This document shows, in pieces, positions 11,701 to 22,549 of a DNA stretch of 64,000 nt. A model generated the notes under the pieces. The model searched no databases and was not told the origin of the DNA. It worked only from the letters and a program-made list of their open reading frames with translations. Within the stretch, counting starts at the first letter, position 1. Each line of letters opens with the position of its first letter. The DNA is from Amborella trichopoda (lineage: Eukaryota > Streptophyta > Magnoliopsida > Amborellales > Amborellaceae). The stretch lies in the NCBI RefSeq assembly GCF_000471905.2, contig NW_006499751.1, positions 4,960,514 to 5,024,513 of the forward strand. The letters run 5' to 3'. Made by a program: the position numbers and the translations under genes.

Positions 11701-13472
11701 CCATAGCAAATTGAGATTCTTATTAATATCCATTAGTTGTAACCATGGTTGGACTCCCTAGCAATTTAAGCAAGTTAGTTTCATTTGTTGCATGATTAGT
11801 GATGCTAATGATACTAATGGGGGATTGCAAATCACAGGTTTTTACATACATGCAACCTCCATATTACTGCAAACCTCCTAAGCCATCTATTATCATTGAG
11901 AAAACTGCCCTTTCAGTAAATTGGACAACATCCCAGGAGAGATTGGCTCTCTTTGCATTAGGTATTCTCAATCAGAGTGGTTTGCATGTCAGGGCAGTTA
12001 TTCTGTATAGCATCACTAAAACTGCCTGGGCTGAGGTCTCCCTATTTTTTTTTCCATGAGGATTAGTTTGAATGGTCAAAGTGTGACGGATGGTGAAACT
12101 GGTAGAGTAATTTGATTTGTGGCATAGGATGGCAGCAGGATTCATTTGGGCTTGATAACTGTTATGGTAATGAGCTACGAGATGGTGATGATCCACCTGG
12201 ACAATGATTTCCTAATCTTAAGAACTGGTTTTTGAGGATGAAGTTGGTACAATGTGGTTGTTGAAATGGATGACCTGCTAAGCCTTCTTTGATTGGAGGA
12301 TCCGGAATGTGGGTCAATGGTTTATGCTGATGAGAGATTGAGAGAGCATGTTTCACCCAATGTGGATTCTGGCACATGGACCTTTGAATCGAGATTTTGA
12401 TGGGAATCAGGGTTTTGAGTGTTTCCTGGGGTCCATTGAATGAGATCGGGGAGATTGTGACATGTTATGCTAGACCTATTAAATCGGTAGTTTTCATGAA
12501 CTTAAGGTCTATGCTTTTTCTCTATGGGTTCAGGTCAGAGTATATCCTTTAAACCATTAGATAAAATTTTAATGAGTAGAGCCTACAAGCACTATTATCT
12601 GCCTTGAAATGCCCTGTACTAGCAATGTATATACTAGCACTATATTAAGCATTTTGAAAGCTCTAGAGGCATGTGGAAGGTTCTCTAAAAATTTTATACG
12701 GAAGGATCTCAAAGCCCTAAAAAACAAAAATCTAGGATACAGAATTCTAGAAGACTCTTGACCAGCTTTAAAAATTCCTTTGGTAGAAGTTAGTGTGGAG
12801 TACTTCAATCTTGGGATGAAAAATGAATGAAGGGAAATTTTCTGAAATCCTTGTCAGATACACAATATTTATATGCCACTTGGATCTGCTTCCTTTTATC
12901 CCTCTATTTGCTTGTATGATCAAAGAGTTAGTAGACTCAAGCCACACTAGAATAGGCAACATGGTAAACTTGGTGCATGGAGGAGAGCTACACGAGTGCA
13001 GCCTCATTAAGATCAGGTAGGCTTTGAGCTCTGACAGTATGTACTTTGTTCTTATTGCCATTCATTCTTGATAGTTTCTTTTGAAAATTATTCATGTGCT
13101 ATCATACTATAGGACTAAGAATATGTTGATATGTTGTCTTAATCTAAAACTAATAAGCAAATTTCTTTGCGAGGGAAGTAATTGTGGTCAGGGATACACT
13201 TCAGTATTCATTATTGGGCTTGTTCCTTGTTTCTCATCTAAATGAAAATCGCGTTTCTGAAAGAAAGATGATGCTTTGTTGTTACTGAAAAGATGTTATG
13301 GTTTTGAATACGGTATTCACATTATGCTGCATTTAGGTACCAGAAACCATGTAGTACTAGTCAATTTCTTCGAATGGCATCTTCTGAAAACTGTGTTGAC
13401 TCTCTTTGAAGGAAACTCCAAATAATTATTTTAACGCTGAAATGATTGCTGCCCTATGTTTGGCTTTTGCAG
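8783..13472. other. Remainder of the long TBC intron
   Basis: Noncoding intron sequence. The part up to about 9420 carries scattered degenerate GAATCTCGATTC-like motifs, and a 19-bp triplication sits at 9022-9078. Open frames between 9.8 and 13.1 kb (largest at 10525-10914) show no recognisable domain and no plausible splice structure. The intron ends with the TTTTGCAG acceptor at 13465-13472. Confidence 0.6.
9022..9078. repeat. 19-bp tandem repeat, three copies
   Basis: Units at 9022-9040, 9041-9059 and 9060-9078 read AGATTRCARCTCCAAATGT. They differ from one another at only one or two positions, indicating a recent local triplication in the intron. Confidence 0.9.
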
Positions 13473-13589
13473 GTTAATCCCCAGTTCTATGCATTTAGAT
13501 GGATAACACTGCTCTTGACTCAAGAGTTCAACTTTGCAGACAGCCTACATATTTGGGACACTCTTTTGAGCGACCCTGATGGTCCATTG
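13473..13589 (+). CDS. TBC-domain Rab GTPase-activating protein, penultimate exon
   Basis: This 39-codon exon begins VNPQFYAFRWITLLLTQEF and ends SLHIWDTLLSDPDGPL, the last conserved motifs of the TBC domain (FRWITLLLTQEF and the LHIWD block). The AG acceptor is at 13471-13472 and the GTAAGT donor starts at 13590. Phase is 0 at both ends, so it joins exactly to the exon ending at 2767 and to the exon starting at 14041, matching the uninterrupted order in plant homologues. A longer open frame here runs into both introns; the splice-bounded form is preferred. Confidence 0.93.
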
Positions 13590-14040
13590 GTAAGTGAGTT
13601 ATGTAACAAGAGATATTATCTCTCATACATATTGCAAAACCTTTTTCTTGGGTGTCTAAGATTAACTAGAAATAGCATACATCGTACTTGTTGCAAAACT
13701 CACAAAACCCAAATCATCGTTCCAAAAAAGGGGAAGTATGCCATGATCCAGTTGATCACGTGAAATATGTGGTCATGATGGTCATCGGCTTGAAATCATG
13801 GATTGGACTGTTATAAACAGTGGGATGCAAAAATGAATTCATGTCATGTTTATGAGGTCCCACTTTGTCTCCACCTTTCGCATTAATTTGATGGTGATGA
13901 TTGCCATTACCTATTTCATGTGGTCAATTGGATCATTGTATACCTCAAAGATAAACTTGCAAACCCTAAATCATGGAATAGTTTTGGTAATGTGTAGTTA
14001 ATTGGTTGTGGAGACGTGTGAACATATGGTGCTTATGCAG

Positions 14041-14223
14041 GAAACGTTGCTCCGGATATGCTGTGCAATGCTGATCCTCATAAGGAGGCGCTTGCTGGCT
14101 GGTGATTTCACTTCTAACCTCAAATTGCTTCAGAATTATCCCTCTGCAAATATCAGTCACCTTCTTTATGTAGCTGACAAATTGCGTGCCCGTGCCCGTG
14201 CCCGTGCCCATTCCTCTGTTTAG
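14041..14223 (+). CDS. TBC-domain Rab GTPase-activating protein, terminal exon
   Basis: The last coding exon has 60 codons plus the TAG stop at 14221-14223. It starts ETLLRICCAMLILIRRRLLA and continues GDFTSNLKLLQNYPSANISH and LLYVADKLR, the conserved C-terminal helices of this family. The acceptor is GCTTATGCAG ending at 14040, after a 451-bp intron. The last residues are ARARARA followed by HSSV, encoded by a perfect repeat of the hexamer CGTGCC. The tail probably expanded by replication slippage and makes the C terminus unusually basic. It lies beyond the conserved domain. Confidence 0.93.
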   Translation, partial: ETLLRICCAMLILIRRRLLAGDFTSNLKLLQNYPSANISHLLYVADKLRARARARAHSSV

Positions 14224-14893
14224 ACTTAAATTCTTTCTGTTTGTTTCCTTTAATTTGATCTGTTTGTAAATTTCTGTACAAATTGTAAAATTTTCTTCCC
14301 GAGGACTTCAAGCGTTGCAAGAGAGGATTTATTGTTGCTCATAAAAGATTCATTGATTTTACCTTTTTGATTATTAATGCCCTTTTCAGAAAAAAAACAA
14401 AAAGTAGTATAATCTGCAAAGTTAGCAATCTCAAGGTGCTTGCCCATAAGCGTGTGCATATATGCATGTGTGATGAGCGTGAATCATAATATGTTCTTTG
14501 GGTTTATGGTAATCCCAGAAGGAAAAGTGGTTTGTGCGCTGGGGGAAGCAATTGTACATTTGCACCCTCGAAGTAGTAGTCCCACAAAATAAAAACGACG
14601 GTCTAAAATTTTTCTTCAAGAAAATTTGTTTCCTTTTACATATTAATGCTTTACATGCTCGAGATCATACATTCCAAACTAATAAAGCACAAAATCCTTG
14701 TAAAAAATGGATTATGGAGAGGGTGCTTTTTTACATAATGAGCCCATTTCGGACATAATTAGCCCATTCCAGAATTAAACAATGGGCTTCTTTTAGCTTC
14801 TAACTTGTAACTCGTTTTTATTGGAATAAAAAAAGTCGGAATTTATTTGGACTATCTTGCTTCTTTTCGTGTTCTCTTTTTCTTGAATATACA
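14224..14893 (+). other. TBC 3' UTR and short downstream spacer
   Basis: Follows the TAG stop. TG- and T-rich sequence with TTTGTAAATTT and TTGTAAAATTTT up to about 14300 resembles a plant poly(A) signal region. Further AATAAA-like sites occur at about 14675 and 14825. The truncated end of an antisense Gypsy element starts at 14894, so the gene ends within 700 bp of transposon sequence. The cleavage site is not determined. Confidence 0.45.
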
Positions 14894-15371
14894 TTATGGA
14901 TAGTACTTTGTTAGGTATCGTCCATTGATAGGGGGCATTGCTTTATCTCCTCAGGAGGTGCCAGCATGTGGGCTCCGTTGGGTGAGACTTTTTTTACTAG
15001 AAAGGGACCTTTCCACTTAGGCGCAAACTTCCCTTTACGTCGACTATGCATAACAATAGGTCTCTTGATGATTAGGATTAAATCATCACGGGTGAATGTG
15101 TAGATCTTGAAAGACTTGTCAAAGGCCCTCTTCATTCTCCCTTGGTTGAGTACAATGCTCTGTTGAGCTTCTAGCCTCTTTCCATCTAGTGCATCAAATT
15201 CTTGATATCGGAGCTTAACTCTCTCATCTTCGATTATTCCTTGGTGAATAGTGACTTGCAATGAAGGGATTTGTATTTTGAGAGGTAAAACTGCTTCACC
15301 CCACAGACCAAATAATAAGGAATGGAATCGGTAGCATTTCGTGTAGTAGGACGATAAGCCTATAGTGCTTC
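14894..15371 (-). pseudogene. Gypsy integrase C-terminal remnant
   Basis: On the - strand this reads NWHEKLLEAL-stop-AYRPTTRNATDSIPY, then KLRYQEFDALDGKRLEAQQ, NQGRMKRAFDKS, GKFAPKWKGPFLVKK and ends PINGRYLTKYYP-stop. This is the end of a Gypsy integrase including the GPF/Y-type module. It aligns block for block with 29700-30198 of the + strand sibling. A TAG stop at 15362-15360 occupies the position of the conserved tryptophan in EALWAYR, and the sibling has the same stop. A small frameshift follows it. Confidence 0.85.
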
Positions 15372-18300
15372 AAGAAGCTTTTCATGCCAGTTTTTCCTTG
15401 TTCTCAGAGGCTTTTTGATCGACCTCAAGCGCAGAGACGCATGATCCTGACATTTCTGCTTCCGATAGAGGTCTAGAGTGAATCATAAACTCTGCACCTT
15501 CCCCGGATTGAGGAATGGAAGGGTCTTCGATGAATAGAGATTGTTTCTCGGACTGTAGGAGTTCGACTTGGGGATTATAGGGAATTTGAGATTCAACTAT
15601 TATAGTGCAAGAAGTGTGCCAATGCGAATCACATGGTCTTTGAGTGGCTATTTGCATCGTTTGGCTCGCGTTGGCTTGTATCATGTGGCAAGCTCCTTGA
15701 GAGTAGAAATTTTGCTCCTTTAATCTATGCTCAAAGTCGGGCTCAGGGGGCCACTGGGGTTTCTTTGGCTTCGACTTCTTGTGCTTCTTTGAAGAAGGTG
15801 GCTCTGCCTTGGCTTTAACTGACAGGGCATCAACAACTGTTAGGAATCCTGCTGCTTGTGCCAGGGTCTTTCTCAATCGTTTCCGCTGCGTCCTCCTTAT
15901 ATTGATTCCTTCGAATTCTCGGTCAAGAGCCTCGGAGTCTGGGCATATCAAGGTTGTACTTGTAGGGAATGTAGAAGAGGGAGAATGAGAAGCAGGAAAA
16001 GAAGAAAAAGGGTTAGAAAGTGGGGGTCGTTCCCCTCATCAGACAGATCTGGACAGCTTTTTACGTCATCACCAGGGTTGGATGGGTGCAAGGGGTCTTT
16101 TAAGTCTTTCCCTTGCTTAGACCGTTGGGGAGTGCTTTTAATGTCGTCACCCTCATTGGACGTATGCTTAGTGGGAGATGGCACAAGACATTTTCTTGAT
16201 AGGATGAAGAAGGAAGAAGGATCGTGACAGGGATAAAGTATAAAGTTGGCAGTGGAGGAAGGGGCCTGAGAAATTCCTACTTGACTGTGGGTTGAGCGGT
16301 CTTGTTTCTTCAACGAGTAGCCCTTGGTGCCCGTCTCTTTCCGGTTTTATGAGGTGATGCTTGATTCGTCTCGCTAGGCTTGTGAACAGCTCTAGCTTGG
16401 CGAACCGCTTGTCGCCTTAAGGACTTGAGTCTGCTTCGGCCATGGTAGACTATTCATGGCTGGGAAGTCAAGGATTCGGCGGAGTCTGAGTCATTGATAA
16501 GAGGGCCCTGCTTTGTGAGATCTTCTTGTCCCGATAGAGGAATGACTTGGGAATCACTTACGAGGAGGTTATAAAACTCCTGACACTCGTGTATTTTCTT
16601 TGCGAATATGTCAAGGAAACTTGTGCATTCTGACAGGTAATGGCCTCTTATCTAATCGTACGGGCACCAACGATCTTCAGTCCCCTTAGCAAGACGATGG
16701 GATTGTCTTGCCTGCTTCAGTGTGATTATGCCTTCCTGATGCATTATAATGAAGAAGGCGTAAAAGATATCAGGCATTTTGTCTTCCTCTTGGATAACTA
16801 CGGCATGGGAGGCCTCGAATGCCCCGAAGGCCTTCTTTAAGTCTTCAAGTTTTATCTGACCCTTCTGAATCAGAGCCTCGATGATATCCTTCAGCGTGTA
16901 GGAGTTATATGTGGGATGATTAATCCTCCGATGGTAAGCACAATAATTCGCCTGAGTGTCCAGGCCATGTTGCTCAGGGAACTTGGTTTCTGGACGCTGG
17001 ATCATATTATGTTCCAATAATAACCGGACAGCGCAGGGACCCACTCCTTCTCGAAGGGATAGACCTTGTTCCTATGCCTGGTGAAATAATCACCCCGATC
17101 AACGTTGGCTGGTGGGGGTACCCGTTTGTACGACTTTGTTGCTTGCCAACCTGGGGTGTTACCTTTGTCGTGCTTACCCCTTTAGAGAGGTCCAAAGTTT
17201 GGGAGGGAGCCTTCTTTGAATCGGCGACCATGACGATTGCACTTATTACCCCTTTCTGCTGGCTGCCCCATGTGTTATTACGAGAGTTACCATTGCTCTA
17301 GTTGTTTGCTGAACTTGTAGATGGTTCTCGTGTCCCACCATGGTGGCGTGATAAACTTTCTATGCGAACTGATTTAGAGATCAACTCTGACATGGAGGTC
17401 AGATTAGAGGCCTCGATATGTAGGGCAATCTCAGGTCATATATTTCGTACATAAGTTTGGACTGCTTCCTTCTCAGACATAGGATTAGGATGCCGGAAAG
17501 CCAAGTTTCTCCATCTTGATATGAACTGATCCACGGGCTCATCGAGGTCTTGAGTCAGGGTGAGAAGTTCGATGGTTTAAACTTCTCTCTCGACCTCATA
17601 GAAGCGTTGATATAACACTTTCTCCATCTCCTCTCATTTATGGGCTGAGTTTAGAGGAAGTCGGGGCATACCATTGAAATGCTGGGCCATTGAGGGTCTC
17701 AACGAACTGTCGGAGAAGAAGTTTTCCATCAGCCGTTATTTCTCGAAGTGCTGCCTGGAAGTGGGCAATATGTTGGTTTGGGGACGTGGTTCCGTTGAAT
17801 AAAGGAAACTTCCCTTTCTTATAATCTGAGGGAAACGAGACCTAATCAATATAGGAGGGGTATGGCTTTTGATAAGGCGTCGCACCCTGTATCCTCGGGA
17901 TTTGTCTGTTCTTTAGGCTATGGGTGACCATAGCGTCAATGTCTGTCTAAGAGACAGGATGAGAGACAAAATTGTCTTGTGAGGTAGAAGGAGGGGGCTG
18001 CCGTGGAGGTGCACCATCAGAGTGATGGGAATTGACCTCATGGTTAGCCGACTGGTGTGCGGTGTCGATACGATCGATCTTTTCCATCATGGCGTGCACC
18101 ATATCCTCAAACTTGTTCAAGCGCTCTTCCTACACATCACCAGGCTCGCTTACAACCATTACGCTGACCATTTCTCTATGGATGTCAATGTTAGTGGCAA
18201 CTGAGGGCTTGCGAACTTGACGGGTCGTACGTGGTAGGTCAGTCAGCCGGGGGCCAGCATGCCCTGACTGAACTCAACTCTTATATGCTGATCACATTTG

Positions 18301-19260
18301 GACTGGTTCTCGACGGTCTTGGGACCATGGCTGCTGAGTGGCTGGGTCGTCTTCTACAACAGTAACCACAATACAGGGCTCATGGAGCTCTTCTTCAGGC
18401 TTCATCGTCTGAAGGGGCTAGAAGGAATTAGGTTGTTTTGACTGCCGTGGTCACCTCCTTAGTCAAAATTTGTAGACCTCTATCACATCTAACATTGAGG
18501 TTTTGATGGACCTCGCGCTAAAACTGCGATCTAGGTCGCGGCTTGTCAGCTCTTCTTGCACAGGAGAGAGTTGTCTCCATCAGGTGCGGCAATGGATGAG
18601 GGCCAAGAACTGGAGTCATCTTGGGCCGGGAAGGGTGAAGGACTCGATCTTTCATCAGGTCAATGCCCCGAGCTCTCTTATGAGCTTCAGAGACACGACC
18701 AAAGTGATGGGGCTAGTTCAGGATGGTACTCTTGAAAAAAAATCTTTGAGTGTCAAGGCTGAAGGTGCTTGCTCGATGAAGGAGGAGTGGGCCAGAGCAG
18801 GATTGAGTCATGAGAAGGCCCGAGTCGAGGGCGAGAGGGCGTCTGTGGGGTTTCTGCCTTGATGTATTGAGCCTCTAGGGATAGAGACCAATGGTACATA
18901 AATGTGGAGGGTAGCCTTATGGCGACCCACAGAAGCAATGGCAACTTGCTTGTCTTTTGCAGAACGAAATTGGGCAGCCTTCTAGCATACCTCAGGAACA
19001 CGATCGACAAGTGACTTGCCGATGGCTGGGCGCATGCTGTGTGGGGCAACAAAAGTGTTGCCGATGCAGGGTGCTTTGATGGAGTTTCCACCAGAGTGAG
19101 GAGATGGGGAGTGAGGGATATTTAGGTCCCGCCTCATGCCGGTCTAGGTTAAGACCTAGGAGCTAGACAAGGGGTTTTTGCTCAAGGGAATGGTTGGGGA
19201 CGAAGCCGAAGGAACTTGTTCCCTAGGGGCACTCTCGAATACGGGGATAAGAAAATCCCG
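15372..19260 (-). pseudogene. Gypsy gag and gag-pol linker remnant
   Basis: Successive - strand frames carry gag blocks: EPVDQFISRWRNL near 17.5 kb, PEIALHIEASNLTSMSELIS near 17.4 kb, RLLLEHNMIQRPETKFPEQH and YCAYHRRINHPTYNSY near 16.9-17.0 kb (a CxxHx4H knuckle-like motif lacking its last cysteine), and the linker block RKRLRKTLAQAAGFLTVVDA near 15.85 kb. Each has a counterpart in the + strand sibling in the same order. Frames change repeatedly and stops are common, so no intact Gag is predicted. The linker joins abruptly to the integrase tail at about 15372-15390. Confidence 0.8.
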
Positions 19261-19370
19261 GATAAATGGGTTACAGAACCCTCGAGCCATAAATAAAATG
19301 TGAAAAAGATAATGAAAGCAGATAAAGAAGGAACTAGCCAAACAAGAACAATCCGAGTAAGGTAGTAAGT

Positions 19371-19387
19371 CCCCAGTGGAGTCGCCA
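19371..19387 (-). other. Primer-binding site of the antisense Tat-like element
   Basis: On the - strand the sequence TGGCGACTCCACTGGGG lies three bases inside the end of the 5' LTR. It has the TGG start expected for pairing with a tRNA 3' CCA end. A match to tRNA-Arg, reported for Tat/Ogre-type elements, is the likely primer, but I recall this and did not compute it. Confidence 0.65.
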
Positions 19388-20149
19388 AGCTGGTTAAGTG
19401 CCTTAATCTCGCCCTCCAGATCTTTTGGAGGATCGGGCGGCACACGTCTCAGGTTTCAAGGGAAGACCGGGGACGTTTTTGAGATCGCTCTCTTAGGCAC
19501 CTCGTTCGAGAACGGGGGTAGGTGTTACCAACCGGTGAGAGATGAATTTAAGGTGGGTTCGGGACTTACTCGGGCTGGCTCTCGTGGACGCCTTCTTAAA
19601 TCATGAAGAAAGCCCCCCAGTAATAAAACTGGTTCGAAATCGCCTCCTTTGGCTTGTATTTTTCTTGTTTTCTGCAATCACACACATATGGAAAAGGTTA
19701 TAAAATAGGTGGGTCAGACCTCACCCTTTTTCTCTTTTATGAATGTACACAAGCATGCACATTCAAAAAGAAAAATAAGAGAAGCAAGATGGGGCAGAGA
19801 AGAATTTGGATGAGCAAGAGGATCAGAGCGGTGACTAAACTGGTAAATAATTGACCTGACGTGGTAGCAAAACAGGCTCGATAACTAAGACCGACTCACA
19901 GGATTACTACTAGACATCATTACCAGTACCGACTAGCTAAGCACGATGGTCAGTCTGTCGTGGCAATAAAGCAGGCCAAGCAATCTTTGCACAATAACAT
20001 TACGGTTAGACGACAAAACTAACATGAGAGGCTAACCTCAATCCCTCTTAGTCGAATAATAGAATGAAGGTTATGAATAAAGAATAAGAAGAGAAGGGAA
20101 CAAAAAGGAGGGAGAAGAAAGGAAGAGAAGAGTATGAAAGACGAGAGAG

Positions 20150-20850
20150 AAAATACAGTCGGTGCTAGGCTTCGCCGACTGTGATAGGAGAAGAGAGAGA
20201 AAATGCAATCGATGCTAGGCTTCATCGATTGTGTCAGAAGAGAAGCGAGAGAAAGAGCAATTGACGCTAGGCTTCACCGACTGTATCAGAAGAAGAGAAC
20301 CAACCGGAACTAGGCTTGCGCCAGTTGTGATGGGAGAGAAGCAAGAGAGAGAGATCGAGCCGGTGCTAAGCTTCGTCAACTGCAACAGAAGAGAGTGAAA
20401 GAAACCCAACCGGCGCTAGGCTTCTCCAATTGTGACAGAGGAAAAGAGAGAAAAATCCAACCAGCGCTAGGCCGACTGTAACAAAATAAAATGAGAGAGA
20501 AATCCAGCCGGCACTAGGCTTTGCCGCCGACTGTCACAAAAGAAAAGGAGAGAGAAATCTAGCGGGCATTAGGCTTCGCTGACTGTGACAGAAGAGAAAA
20601 GAGAGATCCAGCTGGCGCCAGGCTTCGTCGACTGTGATAGAAGAAAATGAGAGAGAAATTCAGCCGGCACTAGGCTTCGCCGACTGTGACAGAAGAAAAG
20701 GAGAGAGAAATCCAACCGGCGTTAGGCTTTGCCCATTGTGACAGAAGAAAAAAGTGAGATCCAGATGGCGCTAGGCTCCGCCGACTATGACAGAAGAAAA
20801 AGAGAGAGAAATCCAGCTGACGTTAGGGTTTGCTGACTGTGACAGAAGAG
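20150..20850 (-). repeat. About 14-copy hairpin repeat of about 50 bp in the LTR
   Basis: The + strand core GCTAGGCTTCGCCGACTGTG recurs with variation about every 50 bp (starts near 20163, 20211, 20263, 20307, 20361, 20411, 20463, 20510, 20565, 20613, 20665, 20717, 20765 and 20819), separated by AG-rich spacers such as AGAAGAGAGAGAAAT. Most units form an inverted repeat around the CTAGGCTT loop. The second unit (20206-20231) is a perfect 9-bp stem with an 8-nt loop. Stem bases change together in several units. In the inferred transcript (- strand) the typical unit would pair over 9 positions with one G-U. Confidence 0.85.
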
Positions 20851-21025
20851 AAGAGAGAGAAAGAGATAGAGATGAGAAGAAGAGAGAGAAAGAGATAGAG
20901 ATGAGAAGAAGAGAGATAGGGATAGATATGAGAAGAAGAGAGGAGAGATAAAGATGAGAAGAAGACAAATAGAGATAGAGACAAGAAAGAGGGGAGGAGT
21001 GAGAAAAAGGGGAGGAGAGAGAAAG

Positions 21026-21032
21026 TTACCTG
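21026..21032 (-). promoter_or_regulatory. Splice-donor-like CAGGTAA in the LTR leader
   Basis: The - strand reads CAGGTAACTTTC shortly after the GA-rich tract. The + strand sibling LTR has CAGGTAAATC in the same relative place (34904-34910). Conserved placement in two diverged LTRs suggests a leader 5' splice site. No acceptor was identified. Confidence 0.4.
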
Positions 21033-21168
21033 TCCAGAAGGTATCAGACCTTTTCTTCTCTCTCCTCTCTCTCTCCAAGATGTACCCACAAGCTCAAGCA
21101 AAAATAAGAATTTTATTACTTGATCTAAGAAGAATGAATCCGTCCTTTGTACATTGACGCATTGCTTG

Positions 21169-21176
21169 TTTATATA
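21169..21176 (-). promoter_or_regulatory. TATA box of the antisense LTR
   Basis: The - strand reads TATATAAA within AATTCTATATAAACAAGC, a good plant TATA context. The GA-rich tract and donor-like site follow about 95 and 140 bases downstream. It is the probable start region of element transcription on the - strand. Confidence 0.6.
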
Positions 21177-22549
21177 GAATTAGGGTAAAACGTGGGTGTA
21201 CGCCCAAAAACTACCTAGAATTGAAGAAATGGGCGCAAAAGGATTGTTTTGCCCCTGCCTAACAATTTGTGGAATTTCAAAACAGTCCCTACTGCTGCTC
21301 GAGAACTTGCATGATCTTCCGTGGCTAACTCGGGGTCGTTTTGATGCCCGTTTGGTTGAAAGATTATTGTTTTCCTGTAGGGCTCGGCATGACGTTCATT
21401 TTGATACCAACTTCGAGCAATGAATCATATTTTTGAGCCATGATCATGAGACTTGAATTTTGGATGAATCTTGAAAACTTTGGATCAATTTTGTGCTCGT
21501 TCCTTGATGTTTCTTCGTGAATCATACTGAGCATGCTGTCAAGATCACATTGCAACGAACGTAGCTTGAATTCGTGTCCGGATGAAGGTTTCGTCATCTT
21601 GAGTTTTTGACTGGAATCTTGAAATTCGACGGCCGAAATTTACACCAGCTTTGATGCCTTCATCTGTGAAATCCAACCATTCATCGTATGCGAGGTTTGG
21701 ACCAGAGATAGCCTCGGATCTCACGCACATAATGCAATTGGTTTAGTGCGGATCGGGTGTGCGAGCGTCGTGATCTGGAATGAGGCGTGTTGCTGCTGAA
21801 TTTTCTGCAACTTCCTTCACGGATCAGCGACTTTCATTGAGCTTTTCTCTCTGCTCGAGTGTCGTCATCGGATGTACCGAATATCGAATTGTTCGTCTCG
21901 ATGAGACGAACACGCTCATCAAATTTGGGAGCGATCCGACTTGGAACAAGTGAGTTATAGGCTTCGAAAGTGACCGCCCGTGACTATAAAAACAGCCACC
22001 TTTATTGGTGTTTTGGTGTAGTGAGGCCGCACAGGAATAGTGTGCAGCCCAACCCCTTTTAGTCTTTTGCCCATAACTTTGTCCTGGAGTATTAGATTAA
22101 GCTGAAACTTGACCCATAGGGGTTTTCGACCGTGTCGGATCCAATGGCGGTAGTCCCACAACTGTTTGACATACAAAAAGTATAGCTCTAGTTACAGTGT
22201 CCATTTCAGGGTGTTAGAGAACGATTTTATGAAATTGTTTCTTTGTGTTCACTGCCTTATACATTTCTGATCGTGAAGAAACTTGGCAGGTAGTCTTTTG
22301 AAGTTCTAATAAAGTCTTGACTAATTATGGGGCCATTTTGAGACTGTCGGGAATTTCCACTGTTTTGTAGGCTTTATTGACCTGCTTCCTACTTATTCCT
22401 AATCAGGGACTAAGGTGTTGAAAAATACGTTCAAACATCCTTCCCTACACTCCTTCTGAGTCGGGACTCGCAGTTCGGCTCCCAGGTCCTTTCTTGGGTT
22501 GGTGCGAGAAGGGACTTAAAGGTACCTGACTCTTCACTTCCTCGCCCTG

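Larger units (their letters stand above)
14894..22435 (-). mobile_element. Tat-like Ty3/Gypsy element, internally deleted, 3' truncated
   Basis: Read on the - strand: 5' LTR (about 22435 to 19391), primer-binding site (19387-19371), gag and linker region (about 19260 to 15372), then a direct jump to the C-terminal integrase region, which ends at a TAA at 14896-14894. Reverse transcriptase, both RNase H domains and the integrase core are absent. No 3' LTR follows because the element stops where TBC 3' UTR sequence begins. The coding parts are clearly related to the + strand element at 22.4-35 kb. The left boundary is sharp; the outer edge of the LTR near 22435 is inferred. Confidence 0.8.
19391..22435 (-). 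repeat. 5' LTR of the antisense Tat-like element
   Basis: On the - strand it begins TGTTTGAACG near 22435 and ends CACTTAACCA at 19391, immediately before the primer-binding site, giving an LTR of about 3 kb. It contains a TATA box (21176-21169), a GA-rich tract (about 21079-21058), a CAGGTAA donor-like site (21032-21026), GA-rich low-complexity sequence (20840-21020) and a hairpin array (about 20850-20150). The partner 3' LTR is missing, so the outer boundary rests only on the TG end and on where the neighbouring element begins. Confidence 0.6.

Noticed and set aside
20150..20850. Regular about 50-bp repeat resembling a CRISPR array
   Set aside because: The AG-rich spacers are not unique sequences, repeat units vary, no cas genes exist, and the context is a plant LTR.
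20785..21101. Overlapping serine/leucine-rich open frames on the - strand
   Set aside because: They are translations of GA-rich low-complexity LTR sequence in several frames.
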